Shown: positions 25,060 through 38,147 of the stretch, piece after piece
Layout: each line of letters starts with the position of its first letter
Position numbering within the stretch: position 1 is the first letter of the stretch
NCBI GenBank assembly: GCA_036346225.1
Contig: JARFIW010001342.1
Span: 1,105,001 to 1,169,000 of the forward strand
DNA length: 64,000 nt
From: Platerodrilus igneus
Lineage: Eukaryota; Arthropoda; Insecta; Coleoptera; Lycidae
Direction of reading: 5' to 3'
Position numbers and translations under genes: made by a program
Notes under the pieces: model-generated
What the model was told of the DNA's origin: nothing
Databases searched by the model: none
The model's input: only the letters and a program-made list of their open reading frames with translations

Positions 25060-27829
25060 CGTTTTCCCCAGGCGACAGTAACCTGATAACCTTTTCAATT
25101 TTTGGGGAAAGGAAGTTTCAAAGAGCAAGTTTTCCGAAACGTATGTCACAAAACCTTCAGACTATTTGAAACATCATTTTCAGGAGCGGAAACACACCTA
25201 AATTTAATGCAGAAAAATGGAGTTGCACTTTGTCAACAGTAGGTGAACTGGAGAAACCAGAGCGAGAAAATAAAAACGTTTCCCAAAAGTTTATAACTTT
25301 CATTCTCGCTACGCCTAATCGATATTCTGTGTGTGTTTGACATTTTCGATCAACCTTGCCGATTAGGGCAACCGTCAGGGAAATTGAGAAGGACCAACGT
25401 ATTGCTCCCTAATTCCAGGGACACTCATACCGAAAACTTCAGATATCCAAAACTCGTGCACAACTGTTTTCTTGCGTTCAAAACGCGTGTTAAAGACAGT
25501 TTTTTGACCTGCCAAAATTTAGCTGGTGGCTCAAAACACAAACGTGTCTTAAACTGAATAGCGAGACTAAGAAAAAATATCACCAAAGAGAATTTTGAGA
25601 TACTAAGCCTCAGAAACGCCGTTGACAATGCTTAAAGTCTGTAAAAGGAGAACGGTGTCAGTCTAATAATGGACAACGAAGGGAGATGAGGATCAAGGCA
25701 GATCTTCATGGCAGGAAGCCCAAAAAGCAAGTTTCCAAAACGTATTAGTCACACGACATTAAGATTGTTTCCAGAGCATCGACAAATCTGAATTCAATGT
25801 AGAAAATTGGACTTGCACTTTGTCAACATTAGGTGAAGGGGGGCTAAGCACAAGGAAGAGATAAGAAACCTTCCAAATAGTTTATAACTTTCATTCCCAC
25901 TACGTCTAATTGATATTCTCTATGCGTGATTAACGTTTTTACTCAACCTTCCCAACTAGGACAACCGCCATGGAGGAGTAAGAAAAACCAAGGTATTGAT
26001 CCCTAACTCCAGGGAACCTCTATGTCGAAAATTTGAAGATAAGACGTTCCCAACTTTTTTTTTGCATTCAAAACGTGTGATAAAGACAGGAGCGTTTGCA
26101 AAGCAGTCGGTTTTTCTACCTGCCAAAATTTAGTTCGAGGCTCAAAAAACTAACGTATCCTGAACTGAATGGCAAGAGTAAGAAAAACTATAGCCAAAGG
26201 AAATTTTGTGATCCAAAGATATTAAAACACTGTTGGCTATGTTTAATGGTTGTAAAAGAGGAACATGTCAGGTCTAATAATAAATAAAAGAATGGAGATG
26301 GAATCAAGGAAAATCTTCATGGCAGGAAGCTCCAAAAAGCAAGTTTTTAAAAACGTAGGCGTCGGAAGAACTTTAGACTATTTAAAATTTTATTTCATGA
26401 GCATAGACAAACCTGAATTTAATTCAGAAAATTGGACTTGCACTTTGTGAACAGTAGGCAGAGAGGAATAAGCACAGCGAGGAGATAAAATCTTCGCAAA
26501 GGTTTATAACTTTCATTCCCACTACGCTAATCGATATTCTCTATGCGTGTTTAACATTTTTAGTCAACCTTGCCGATTAGGGCAACCGTCAGGGAAAATT
26601 GAGAAGGACCAACGTATTGCTCCCTAATTCCAGGGACACTCATATGCCGAAAACTTGACACTTGAAAATGACTTGACTTGAAAATGGCACTATGGATATC
26701 AAAAACTCGTTTTCTTGCGATCAAAACGCGTGTTAAAGATAGGAGCGTTTGCAAATGAATAAGTTTTTTACCTGCCAAAATTTAGCTGGTGGCTCAAAAC
26801 ACAAACGTGTCTTAAACTGAATAGCGAGACTAAGAAAAAATATATCCAAAGAAAATGAGATCCAAAGATGCAGAAACGCTGTTGGCTATGCTTAAAGTCT
26901 GTAAAAGGAGAACGGTGTCAGTCTAATAATGGACAACGAAGAAAGATGAGGATAAAGGCAGATCTTCATGGCAGGAAGCACCAAAATGTAAGTTTCCAAA
27001 ACGTATTAATCACACGAAATTAAGATTGTTTCCAGAGCATCGACAAACCTGAATTCAATGTAGAAAATTGGACTTGCACTTTGTCAACAGTAGGTGAAGG
27101 GGGGGCTAAACACAATGAAGAGATAAAAAACCTTCTCAAAAGTTTATATCTTTCATTCCCACTACGTCTACTTGATAGTTTCTAGGCGTGTTTAACATTT
27201 CTACTCAACCTTCCCAATTAGGGCAACCGCCATGGAGGAATAAGAAAGACCAAGGTATTGATCCCTAACTCTAAGGAACCTCATATGTCAAAAATTTGAA
27301 AATGAGACGCGGATGTCCAAAACTCGTTGGCAACTGTTTTTTGCATTCAAAACATGTGATAAAGACTGGAGGGTTTGCAAAACAGTCCGTTTTTTATCTG
27401 CCAGAATTTAGCTGAAAGCTCAAAAACTAACGTATCTTGAACTGAATGGCAAGAGTGAGAAAAATATAAACAAAGGATATTTTGTGATTCAAAGATGTTG
27501 AAACACTGTTGATTATCTTTAACGTCTGTATAATGAAAACAGTGTTAAGCCTAATTATGGACAAAGGAAGCAAGATGAGGATAAGGCAGATCCTCATGGT
27601 AGGAAGTTCCAAAGAGTAAGTATTCCAAAACGTAGTTTAGACTATTTGAATCTTTGTTGTCAGGAGAGTAGACACAACTGAAATTAATACAGAAAAAAAC
27701 AGGTTAAATTCATCAACAGTAGACGAACTAGAGATAAGCACAGCGACGAGAGATAAAAACCTTTCCCAAACGTTTATAACTTTCATTCTCACTACGCCTA
27801 ATTGATATTCTATATGCGTGTTTCTTTTT

Positions 27830-28117
27830 GGTTCTACATTTGATTTTCCAATGCTCCTCCCGAAGGTACTACACTGGTCAGGAAGAGTTTTTTTACCTGG
27901 AAATTTTGAATTTTGCGGAAGCCTTACTGTTCCAAGCAAGGTGGAAATCTTTAACGTGCATGACAACACACACCCATTTTACCTCTCATCCGACCGGGGG
28001 CGTATTTTTTCTGAAAAATGCTGGCCTAACGTTTTTGAAGCGGATCGTGACGGGATTCAAACCCAGGAGCTTAGGCTTAGTAGTCACACGCATCTCAATT
28101 GAGCCATGGAGCCGATG
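27830..28117 (-). mobile_element. tRNA-derived SINE inserted in the ~630-bp array
   Basis: On the minus strand it has a tRNA head with box A-like TGGCTCAATTGAGATGCG and box B-like GGTTTGAATCCCG, then the family body (GTTAGGCCAGCA, GAGGTAAAATGGG) and the 3' end GGAGCATTGGAAAATC. The direct repeat GTTTCTTTTT flanks it at 27820-27829 and 28118-28127. About 200 bp of the expected satellite unit appear to be missing at the insertion. Confidence 0.83.
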
Positions 28118-29406
28118 GTTTCTTTTTAACTGCCAGAATTCGACTAAAAACTCAAATGGTTAACGCACCTTAAACTGAACGATGTCAGTAAGGAAAAATG
28201 TAACCAAAGCAAATTTTTGCGGTCCAAAATAGTAGAAACACCGTTAACTAAACGTCTATACAAGGAGAAAAGTGCTCAAGTCTAATTATTGACACAGAAA
28301 GGGAGATGGAGATCAAGGCAAGAGCTTCATGGCAGGAAACGCCAAAGAGCAAGTTTTTCAAAATGCACGAGTCGCAAGACCTTTAGACTAAACTTCAATT
28401 TTAGGGGTGTAGACACACCACAATTTAATGCGAAAATTGAATTCGCACTTTGTCAACAGTAAGAGATGGGGAGATTAAGCACAGCGAGCAGATAAAAACC
28501 TTTCATTCTCATTACGCTTAATTGAAATTTTGTATGCGTGTTTGTCCTTTCTACTCAACCTTCTCGGTTAGGACAACCGCCATGGAGAAACGGGGAGCAC
28601 CAAGACATTGATACTTAATTCCAGAGACACTCAGGATTTTATTTATACCAAATATTTGAAAATACCACTATAAGTATAAAAAACTCATTCGCAACTGTTT
28701 TTCTACATTCAAAACGCAGAGATCTACGGATGTAGGAACACCGTTGGCTATGCTTCACGTCTGTACAAAGAAAAAAGTGTCGAGCCTAATAACGGACAAG
28801 GAAAGGGAGAGGCGATTACAATATCTTCATGTAAGGAAACTCCAAACAGCAAGTTCTCCCAAACGTGTGAGTTACAAGACCTTTTTAAATTGTTTAAAAC
28901 TTAATTTTCAGGAACAGACACACCTGAAATTAATACAGAAAGTTGCAGTTGCACGTTGTCGACAGGCTGGGAGAGGAAAAACACCTTTCCCAAAAGTTTA
29001 TAACTTTCATTCTCATTACGCCTAATTGATATTCTCTATGCTTGCTTGGCATTTTTAATCAACCTTCTCGATTAGGACAACCACCATAGAAGAATGGAGA
29101 GGACCAAGGTATATATCCTTAACACCAAGGACCTTTATATGCCCGACATTTGAGAATTACACTGTGGATGTCTGAAGCTCGTTTGCAAATGCTTTTTGCA
29201 TTCAAAACACGAGTTAAAGACACCAGCGTTTGCGAAATATTTCAAAAAAATCGCAATCGATTTTCTTTACCTGCCGAAATTCGGCTGGAGATTCAAAAGG
29301 CTAACTCGTCCTAAACTAAATGGCGAGAATAAGAAGAAAGGGTAATTTTGACATTTAGAGATGTAAAAACACAGGTGGTTATACAAAAGGAGAACCGTGT
29401 AAAGTC

Positions 29407-31264
29407 TGTAACGGGCATTTTTTATAGCGTAACATTTTACGCTTCCTTTCTGTTAGCGTACTTAAAAATACATCGTTTCTTTGGGATCGCTGTTTGTATA
29501 AAGGAAACACTTCAGAATATTTCAGATTTGTATGCAATTTAACTCGTGGGCATTACTTTAAAAGTAGATAATTTGAAGATTGATTTTCATTAATAAACTT
29601 ATCGAAAATGATAAACAGCTCGTAAGTAATTAGTAGATATACATTTTTGTTCCTTATGTGGATATACGAGTCGAGTTGATAGGCGATAAGCGGTTGTAAT
29701 AACAACGATTTTATATCTACAGACTAGCAGTTGTCGTTTGTTCTTCGTTCCTATATATTGTTTACGTTGATAATACTGTGTCCTGTTTGCTTTGAAAGTT
29801 GGAGTTTGGGTTTGCTCTTCGATCCTACGAATGAATTACGTAAAACATAGTGTGTGTGCTGTTTGCTTGGAAAAGGGTCGGATTGTTTTAGTGATACGCG
29901 TAGCTTTACTAATTGTTCTTTTTGTTGCTTTTCTGTTAAAAAAAAAGTGATCGAACTTGTTGACTCGGCCGCACGTGCTTGTTTTACGGAACATTATTTT
30001 AGTGATACGCGTGTCTTCCTAATTGTTTTTAGTTGTTTTTCTTGTGAGATAAATGTTTTAAGGAACATTTGACGGACTTACTTTAGTGATACACGTGCTT
30101 TACCCGTTATGGTTCTTTTTAGTTGTTTTGTCTTTTGATTTTTTAAACTGTGTGTGCGATCTAGTTTCGCGGTCCTTTCTGTTCAGTGTAGCGCATACTT
30201 TGGATTATTTAAATACAGTGATACTGTAGTTTCTGAATTTTCTAACAACAAAGAATCTGAAAGGGATCATTACTTGCGCAAATTTCGTTATTTGCGAAAT
30301 ATGGCAGATTGCCGGCTTCCAAAGGTATTGTTTGAAGTTTCTCACTGCTTGTTGGGATGTTTATGAACATAATACACATCTGGTCCCAGTTGGAATTGAA
30401 CTAGTGCTGCGGAATATTTCGAAATTATTGTCTTAGGAAATAGAATTTATCAAGGCTACATAGTTCCGACGCGTGATAATGTCTGCTGCTAACCCCAGTG
30501 AAATACGTAGGTGTGATTAGTGTAACGTGTGATAAGTTCCATCAACACCCTCACAGTCAAGGACGAAGTGCTTCGTTAGTGCAGGACATCGTTGAATCCC
30601 ACACTTCAGTTGCAAGGAAGCGTTGCTGAAAGACTTTTGTAAGTTGAACTATTTCCTACTTGTTTTTACTTTAAATACCTGTCTGTTGCTTTGCCATACC
30701 TTTGGCGTTCTGATACCTTTTACCATAGACTTGCATGCTATTTTGCATAAAAGAAAAAAAAGAAAAATCAATACTACTGGACTACTCATATTAATTGTGT
30801 ATACCTATTTATATTTTGTTAAAATTTTATCTGCTTTATGTCTAATTGGTGTGTGAGAAAACGTTTCTGCTACTCCCCAATATTACCTCACTTTGTACTA
30901 AAGATTTGTTATATTGCTTTTAACGTTGTTATATTATATAGATTATCCCAACAGTTTTTTTTTATTCTACAAAGTACTGAACAATTATACTTGATCCGTA
31001 TGCTATGCTTTTTCTTTGTTTCAGGTTTGCAGGACTAATTTGTTTTTTTTTCAGGTTTACTATTCTAATTTTTCTATTGCAGGTACTGTTACTAATTCCT
31101 TGCAGCCGCGTACCTTATATGTTGGTCTGCTTTCTACACCCCCCCCCCCCACTCTCCGATTGAGCCGGGTCATTTCTTTGTTTTTCTTTGTGTTACGTAC
31201 GGCCACGAGCCAGCGTAGCATAAATTTGACGAACCAATGTGGCTGCCCCGATAATAACGTCACA
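29407..31264. mobile_element. 1,858-bp LTR-like insertion (solo-LTR candidate) in the ~630-bp array
   Basis: The satellite is interrupted after AACCGTGTAAAGTC and resumes at AGTCAGGAAAAAAGATGAGG. The inserted DNA starts TGTAACGGGC and ends ATAACGTCACA, so its termini are TGTAACG and the inverted TGTGACG, with TG...CA ends. AGTC is duplicated at 29403-29406 and 31265-31268. TG/CA ends with a 4-bp duplication fit an LTR of a Gypsy or BEL/Pao element. No protein-coding ORF was recognised inside. It contains three GTGATACGCG-type repeats near 29891, 30002 and 30086, and a run of 12 C at 31139-31150. A DNA transposon with very short inverted ends is the alternative. Confidence 0.7.
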
Positions 31265-31939
31265 AGTCAGGAAAAAAGATGAGGGTTAAGGCAATCTTTA
31301 TGGCAGTTTTTCAAAACGTATGAGTCACAGGATTTTTTAACTATTTGAAACTTCATTTTCAGGAGCGTAGACACGTCTGAGCTTAAGGCAGAAAATTTGA
31401 GTTGCACTTTGTGAACAGTAGGTGAAGTGGGGATAAGAACACCGAGGAGAGGTGAAAACCTCTCCCAAAATTGATATTCTCTATGCGTGCTAGACATTTT
31501 TACTCAACTTTCTGGTTTAAGACAACCGCCATGGAGGAGTAAGATGGACTGAGATATTAATCCCTAACTTTAGAAACCCTCATTTGAAAATGACATTGTG
31601 GGTGACTCTAGCTTGATCCCAACTGCTTTTCGCATTTACAACGTTGTTAAAGACACGAGTGTTTGTAAAATATTCAAAAAAATCGATGAGCTGTTTTCTT
31701 TACTTGCCAAAATTCGGCTGGAGACTCGTTACGCTAAAAACTTTGCGAGAGTAAGGAAAAAGTAACCAAAGGAAATTTTAAGATCCGCGGATGTTGAAAC
31801 ACGACGTTTAACTTCAGCAAAAGGAGAACAGTGTCGTATAATAATGGGCAAAGGAAGAGAGATGGGATCAGGGCCGTTTTTAATGACAGAAAGCGCACTG
31901 GAAAAACATATTAATGTTCGCGAAGCTTCTTGGGATAAA

Positions 31940-34627
31940 ATTACATATCCACAACATGTCTAAAACGCAGATGTTTCTTACTTGCTTGCTTGCAGAAAAT
32001 CGAACCCAATTGAGAAACATAAGAAAGCCGTTTGCAAGCAAAAAAGTCACTTGGTTCCTTTGATCTTCTGTACCTGTACGTGACACTAGCATGAATTAGT
32101 CGGAAAATAAGTTGCCAAACAAATTCATAATAATTCATGCACCTGTCTTCTGTACAAATAAAGATTAAACTACTGACCAAGTAATGAAGTACAATAACTC
32201 GAGCAGAGATACACGTACGACGAGAAGGAAAAGCTTGGGCAAGAGACTTAAAGGGAAAAAGCGAAGCTACATGCTTTGCATCAGTAGACAGACTCAATGA
32301 CGTATCTTTTCCGCTCTCTCGTTGAATTTTTTTGCTTCATCAGAAACTTCACGCCATCGTCTCGCAAATACGATACGTCTATACGAAGGCATCTGGAAAT
32401 TCAGTCGCGTTCAGTTCTGATAAAAGGTTTGGTTACGACATGTTCTAGTTTAAAGCTTTGGTACAAATGTGATATAAATCACTGTCGATATAAATTACTC
32501 TAGTGTAGAAGTGATGATGAAAATTAGTAATTAACGCCTGGATAGTTCTTAGTAGTGCTTCGGTAGATTAAAAGATAGTACTTGCACTGTTAGCGATTAG
32601 CTAAAAAAAAATTACTGGAAGAGCTTTCAACAAATGCCATTGTAACTACGAGTTGTCGAGAAGACTTGTACAATCCGTTTAAAAATAAAAAACTTCTTTT
32701 TGTGCAAACAGAGTTTTCGTTAGATAGAAAAATATGACACAGAACGTTTGTTCAAAAAATTTGGTTGATCTCTTCAGCTGCGTATTATCAACTGCAGCTG
32801 TCAGTAATTGTTGCAATAACTATAATAAAATCTGTATCATAAAGACTTTAGTAAAGTTAACTAGAAAAAGGATAGCCGAAGAGGGTAAAAAACAATTAAT
32901 TTCGCATTATTCAAGTCCTTAATTTGTTCCAACTGTTTTCATATAGGAAGAAATTGTTACAATGGGTATCAAAACCATCCCAAAACTGGGCTCTTCCGGT
33001 TTACAATCAAAACGATTAACACAATAGACGTCTGTCTGCTCAAACCCTGTTACCTAAGACACCCGCATTCGCACCTGCAGTTTTGCTCGACTGGCAACCC
33101 TTCAGTTCGATCTCATCAAGATCCTTTTGTACCCTTTTCTTAATTTGCTCACAAAAAAATAGTGCAATCCTTTCCATTAAATTAAGGGCTGCAAACCAGC
33201 AAAAAAATCAAAGATCTTTTCGGCAATTATTATTAACGGCAGATGGTATATGATAGGTTAGAGGGTTGGTTAACCAATTTTGGATTTTTTTGCTGTTAAA
33301 ATATTAAGTTTTAGGGACAAAGGGATCCTTTCCCTTTTCAGATTTATTTGCTAAATTTCGTTTTCGATTCCTACCTGAGTTGTTTGTTAAATATGAGATG
33401 ATGTAAACTGAATCGCGGTCGATTTCTTTTGTTGGGTTTTATGTAGGCGTCTGTGATTCTTGAGAACGTGTAGAAAGAGATCGAAACAGGAAATGAATGC
33501 TAGAGAATATGGGAAACGCTGTCTGTCCAAATGAACATTTTAAAATGGTCCCAGGCGTTTTTATTATACAAACAAAGAGCGTATGAATATCACCACGACT
33601 GCAATAGAAGGAAGGCAAAAAGAAGCAAAATTAAAATGTTAGTAAAGTTGGAACGGACCACTAAAAATATATAAATTTTTTAGAACCCTTGTGATTCAAC
33701 CCAACTTAAATCTCTGGATTGCAAATGAGAGCAGGATTCGATTCCAGTCTGCTCCAACAATTTTTCATTGCAAAATTTCGTATTATCAGAAATAAGAAAA
33801 TAAAAAAGTACATAAAATCGTATAAGAGAAAAGGAACTTGTTCGCAGTTTTGAGAATAAGTTTAAAAGACATTTTAAAAGACGATCAAGAAATAAGGGTT
33901 GTTATATAAAGTCAACAAATTTTCAAATTCCCAGATCCTTTCCAATTATTTTCTATGCAGTTTAGATAACCGAATTTTAAATAATTTTCCTAACCAAAAA
34001 AATTGAAAAGAAAAATTGCAATTGTTTTACTATAAATTGCTACAAGAGAAAAGTCAAGTTATTTCATTCAATTTGCATGATAAGCAGAGATATACCAAAC
34101 AAACGTTCCATTTACAAAGGAAACAATTGTACAGATTAGCAAGTAAAATAATCGTAATTTACGTATAACAAATGAAGTCGATTTCCCATTGCTGAGAGCG
34201 CTCGACAAATCAGATATTTGGTACGAACAGAAACGTTTAGCATTGGTTTGGACTACGTGCCTTGTAACGAGTCTCATACTTGAATAGTATACCGAATTTT
34301 CCGGAGTACTGTTATTTATAATCAGAATGAAAACTTATATATACTAGAGTAACCTTAAAAGCAGTTACTCCTTTTATTTTGCGAACAAGTGAGGTAATTT
34401 AAAAATAACAGCGTTTAGTGAAAATCAGTCAAATATTGTAATTGATATAAAATGTTTTGGTTTTGCTGATTTTCGCGGATTCTGAGAAATTGACTTCAAA
34501 TTCTGTTCAAATTTTATGCAATTTGACTTAAATTCTATTGAAGTTAATTCTACTCCAATTCGTTGAAAATGAGTATTTTTGGCTTTGTGCTAGGAAATGT
34601 CTTGTGTAATTTTATTCTCGTAGTGAA
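31940..34627. other. non-repetitive AT-rich stretch, no gene recognised
   Basis: ORFs up to 118 codons (31941-32297, minus strand) show no recognisable domain. Dispersed relatives of the ~172-bp satellite occur near 33360 (TTTCGATTCCTACCTG) and 33730 (GGATTCGATTCCAGTCTGC). Otherwise I see nothing. Confidence 0.4.
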
Positions 34628-35017
34628 GAAAGTTTGGTGGTAATTCATAAGAGGAGAAGATCCTTCTTTAAGAAGGATTTACAATTGTAAAGTTTAAAGT
34701 TTAAACTATTGGGATGACGAGTTAGGAATTATTTCAAAGCATCCGAGATCAAAGGTTATACTAGTTTTTAAGATTTGTGAAGATATTATAATCTGTATTT
34801 AGTATCTAATAGTTTGATTGTGGGAAGTAGTACCTATAGGGTATAATTAATTGAAAATTTCACTTAGGAAATTCAATTATATAACAAAGGACAATTTACA
34901 CATAAAAGGTACATTTTTAAAAGAGTATGTACGGTTGTGAAAGTATACTTTGACACTGGAAGCGCAACGTAATTGTAAAGTAAGTTGAAACTTTTGTTTT
35001 TTTATGTGATTCATACT

Positions 35018-35020
<3 letters not shown>
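34628..35020. repeat. direct repeat copy 1 (~393 bp)
   Basis: It starts GAAAGTTTGGTGG and ends ATGTGATTCATACTACA, and matches 36667-37067 along its whole length with scattered substitutions. It is immediately followed by a CA/TA microsatellite. It could be an LTR fragment or a local duplication. Confidence 0.85.

Positions 35021-35069
<49 letters not shown>
35019..35069. repeat. (CA)n(TA)n microsatellite
   Basis: A CA dinucleotide run changes to an uninterrupted TA run of about 17 repeats, then a non-repetitive boundary. Confidence 0.95.
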
Positions 35070-35073
<4 letters not shown>

Positions 35074-36666
35074 CTGTGACAACAGTCGCACATTCGAGCG
35101 CCGCTGTAACACCCCCTCTTTGGAATGGGAACTAAAAGAGTGCTGTACCAAAGGTACAATAATGGGAAATTTGAAATTAATTACCATACCTTCCTTTCCT
35201 TTTCTTTGTCTGGCTAGCTCAACGGAAGTTATACTTATAGAATTTACAAAATGAAATAAAACAGCAATCTCAAGAAAACATATACATTCTAAAACATTTT
35301 TCTTTCATCAGTTTATAAAACAATTCACAGTTGCAGTTCATACAGAAAATAATTAATATTTTTACCTTATCTTTGCTAACAGATACACAATCCTTTTTAA
35401 TTAATAGGTGGATAATTTATCCATCCTTTATTACAACGCCTGTAAGATTAATTCGCCAATAATCCTTGACAGATAATCTATTTAGTAAAGATCAAAATAC
35501 CTCAAACTTCGACCTCAAAATTGATTGTAAATTATTCTTACAAAAAAAAATAAAAATGACATCTTTTCCTACTTTAAATTCAAAATACTCAAATATCTTT
35601 AGCAATTAACAAACAAAAAATCGAAAATTTTACATTGACTTTAAAATCGCAGTGTACAAGATTATCCATATTCTTTTAATTCTCCATTTAGAATATTAAT
35701 TTTCAAAGTGTATCTTCTATTGTAAATTAATTAACTATAGAGTAGCTCTTGTATTGAAGAATGTTGAATCTTCATAGTATTTTTACAAAATAATCATGTT
35801 TCGTATTTCTACAAAGTACAGAACTTATTAACTATAAATTGGTTGGACCTATACGTTCAAATCTTTACTCGAAGCTGCATACTAAATGTCAATATTATAT
35901 GCAAGCCAAATACTGAATGCAGTATTACATATTGTTTGTTTTAGAAAAAAATACTGAATCGCGAATGAATCGTTCTAATCAAATTTTAACTTATATATAA
36001 AAATTATCTCAACACCTCACCGTTCGAGATTTTTCCGTATCCATCTAGAAAATTAGTCACATGCGTGATGTAACATTAACAAGAATTTACACAGACTTTG
36101 CGCTTCAAAGATGCAATTAGTGTCAATTTTATGATCTGTTTTATGGTAGAATTTGCCATTTATCTCCTAACGTACGAAATTAATAGTCGCGTCTCATCTA
36201 TCTTATAGTAATTGAAAGTCGTAAATTATTTATTATTCATTTCAGTTTTATTTTATTGCATTTTTAATAGCCGCGCGAGTTCCTTGAACTGGAGCATTCT
36301 ATTCATAATTAGTTTATACAATATTTCTTAGTATTTGATAACGAATTTGTCTTTATTAATCACAAAAGTTCTTGTAGGCTCCAGTTTAAACTCTTAAAAT
36401 GAATTTAAATGATATATCGTCACACACACGGAAATCAATTTAGTTAATGAGGGGTTTGCCCTTAGGTCTTGTAAACGCAACAAATTGATACTGTTTTTGC
36501 GCAGATATTTTACACACAGAAAATTTATTTTATGCTTTAAAAATACATGGAAAATATACTTCGTTTTGCTTTCTTCATGAGTAATTTATATTGTAATACA
36601 GTACAGATTTCAAAACGCTTTTTTAAGGTATCTTTAACAAGAATGAATTAATTAAAGCTCGCGTTT
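35070..36666. other. AT-rich stretch between the direct repeats, no gene recognised
   Basis: TGTAACACCCCCTC at 35105 looks like the beginning of an LTR, and a tRNA-Lys-type primer site follows at 37308. No ORF or satellite is seen in between. Confidence 0.35.
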
Positions 36667-37067
36667 GAAAAGTTTGGTGGCGATTCATAAGAGGGAGAGA
36701 TCCTTCTTTAAGGAGGATTTACAATTGTAGAGGTTAAAGTTTAAAGTATTGGGCTGACGAGTCAGGAATTATTTCAAGGCACCCGAGATCATAAGTTAGA
36801 CTAGTTTTTAAGATTTGTGAAGATACTATAATCTGTATTTAGTATTTAATAGTTTGATTGTGAGAAGTAGTAACTATAAGGTTTAATCAATTCAAAAGTT
36901 CACTTACGAAATTCAATTATATAACAAAGTTCAATTTACACAAAATGTATACATTTAAAAGAGTATGTACGGTTGTGAAAGTATATTTTGACGCTGGGAA
37001 CGCAACGTAAGTTTATTCTAAGAATAAGTTGAAACTGTTTTTTTATTTTTATGTGATTCATACTACA
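36667..37067. repeat. direct repeat copy 2 (~401 bp)
   Basis: Second copy of the sequence at 34628-35020, in the same orientation about 2.04 kb downstream. A primer-binding-like site lies 240 bp beyond its end. Confidence 0.85.
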
Positions 37068-37307
37068 TAAATATTCATTTTTCTCTATCTTATTATTTGT
37101 ATAAATTTGTACTTTAAAATGTTTAGTAAATGTTAATACACTAAGCTATTCAAGCAGGAGAGTCTTTTAATGTTCTACCAACTGATATAATCCAGAAAGT
37201 GGATTCTTAAACTTAGGTTTGTGATTCCGCAAATGTTGTGTCGAGAAACTAGACAAATAATTTCTTCTTCACTTCCTGAGACTTATTAACCACACAACTG
37301 ATATTAT

Positions 37308-37330
37308 TGGCGCCCAGCACGTGGGGCTCC
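37308..37330 (+). other. retroelement primer-binding-like site (tRNA-Lys type)
   Basis: TGGCGCCCAGCACGTGGGGC plus TCC matches the complement of the insect tRNA-Lys 3' end (TGGCGCCCAACGTGGGGCTC) apart from a 2-bp insertion. Such a site normally lies just inside a 5' LTR, so an LTR should end just before it. No gag or pol follows. Confidence 0.55.
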
Positions 37331-37456
37331 AATAGGTACAGAAACACATATAAGAATCTTTAGTTTTGTTGCCGTTTCAAGGTGATTTTGTTTATTTGAA
37401 ATGTTACTAGACGTTCTAATTTTTATAAAGAAAGCTGGTAAGTGAGCGCAATTCAA

Positions 37457-38045
37457 TACCTTAAAAATATTTGTAAGATATGATTTCAAAATGCTTTACC
37501 AATATGTTTATCATTGCCACAGTATCCCTATTCTATAAATTCTTCCAAAGAAATTTTTCTAGACGAATTGTTTTCTAGAAAGAAAACTATAAGATAAGTG
37601 AACAAAATTTGGACACTTTAAAAAAATTGTAAGATACGTTACCGATATTTAAATTTTAAATAGTATCATTACTATGGTTTCCCTATTCTGTATATTCTTC
37701 CAATTTTACTAGGCGAACCGCTTTTTATAAAAACAAAGTAAAATAAGTGGACAACATTTTTTTAGAAATATTTTTTCAATAGTGTTGATCAATATGTTAT
37801 CAATATTTGATATCATTATATCGTTTTTCCTATTTTGTATATTTTTCCAAAGCAGTTGTACTAGGCGGACCACTTTTTGTCAAACAAATAAAATTGTGGA
37901 CAAAATCCCGGTACTCTATAAAAATTTTTAAAGATTTGTTTTCAATATTGTTTATCGAATACTAATATTTAAATGATATAATTTCCATGGTTTCTCTATT
38001 CTGTATATTCTTTCGAAGAAGTTTACTAGGCGAATCGTTATTTAA
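37457..38045. repeat. short tandem array, ~156-bp unit (four copies)
   Basis: CCCTATTCTGTATATTCTTCC recurs in variants near 37525, 37680, 37837 and 37992, each followed by AGTTTTACTAGGCGAACCG-type words and GTGGACAAAATT. It lies between two facing primer-binding-like sites. Confidence 0.8.
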
Positions 38046-38147
38046 AACAAATCATGTAAATGTAAATAGGGGATTAACAAAGGGAGAGTTAGATTTCTAA
38101 AATAAAATAAAAATATAAGAATTTATAGACCAATGTAAGTTAAACTT

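Larger units (their letters stand above)
25060..31930. repeat. tandem array, ~630-bp unit with a ~1.26-kb dimer, interrupted by two insertions
   Basis: ACCTGCCAAAATTTAGCTGG recurs near 25510, 26115, 26767, 27395, 28127, 29270 and 31705. Other unit words are GGACAACCGCCATGGAG, AAGTTTATAACTTTCATTC, GCACTTTGTCAACAGTAGG and ATCTTCATGGCAGGAAG. Segments 25300-25680 and 26530-26950 are nearly identical, as are 25690-26060 and 26950-27310, showing a dimeric higher-order period of about 1.26 kb. A SINE (27830-28117) and an LTR-like element (29407-31264) are inserted. Confidence 0.85.

Noticed and set aside
27818..28163. Two overlapping ORFs of 94 and 111 codons
   Set aside because: They read through the antisense of a SINE copy.
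30154..30366. ORF with RNMADCRLPKVLFE resembling the tail of some transposon proteins
   Set aside because: The similarity is limited to a few residues and lies inside the LTR-like element; too weak to call.
31941..32297. 118-codon minus-strand ORF as a gene
   Set aside because: No recognisable domain, no splice pattern, and overlapping ORFs in other frames of similar length.
34985..35254. 89-codon ORF with THTHTHIYIYIY
   Set aside because: It is a translation of the CA/TA microsatellite.
34628..37067. A complete LTR retrotransposon with the direct repeats as its LTRs
   Set aside because: There is no TG...CA border, the primer-like site lies 240 bp after the second copy rather than the first, and no coding sequence lies between.
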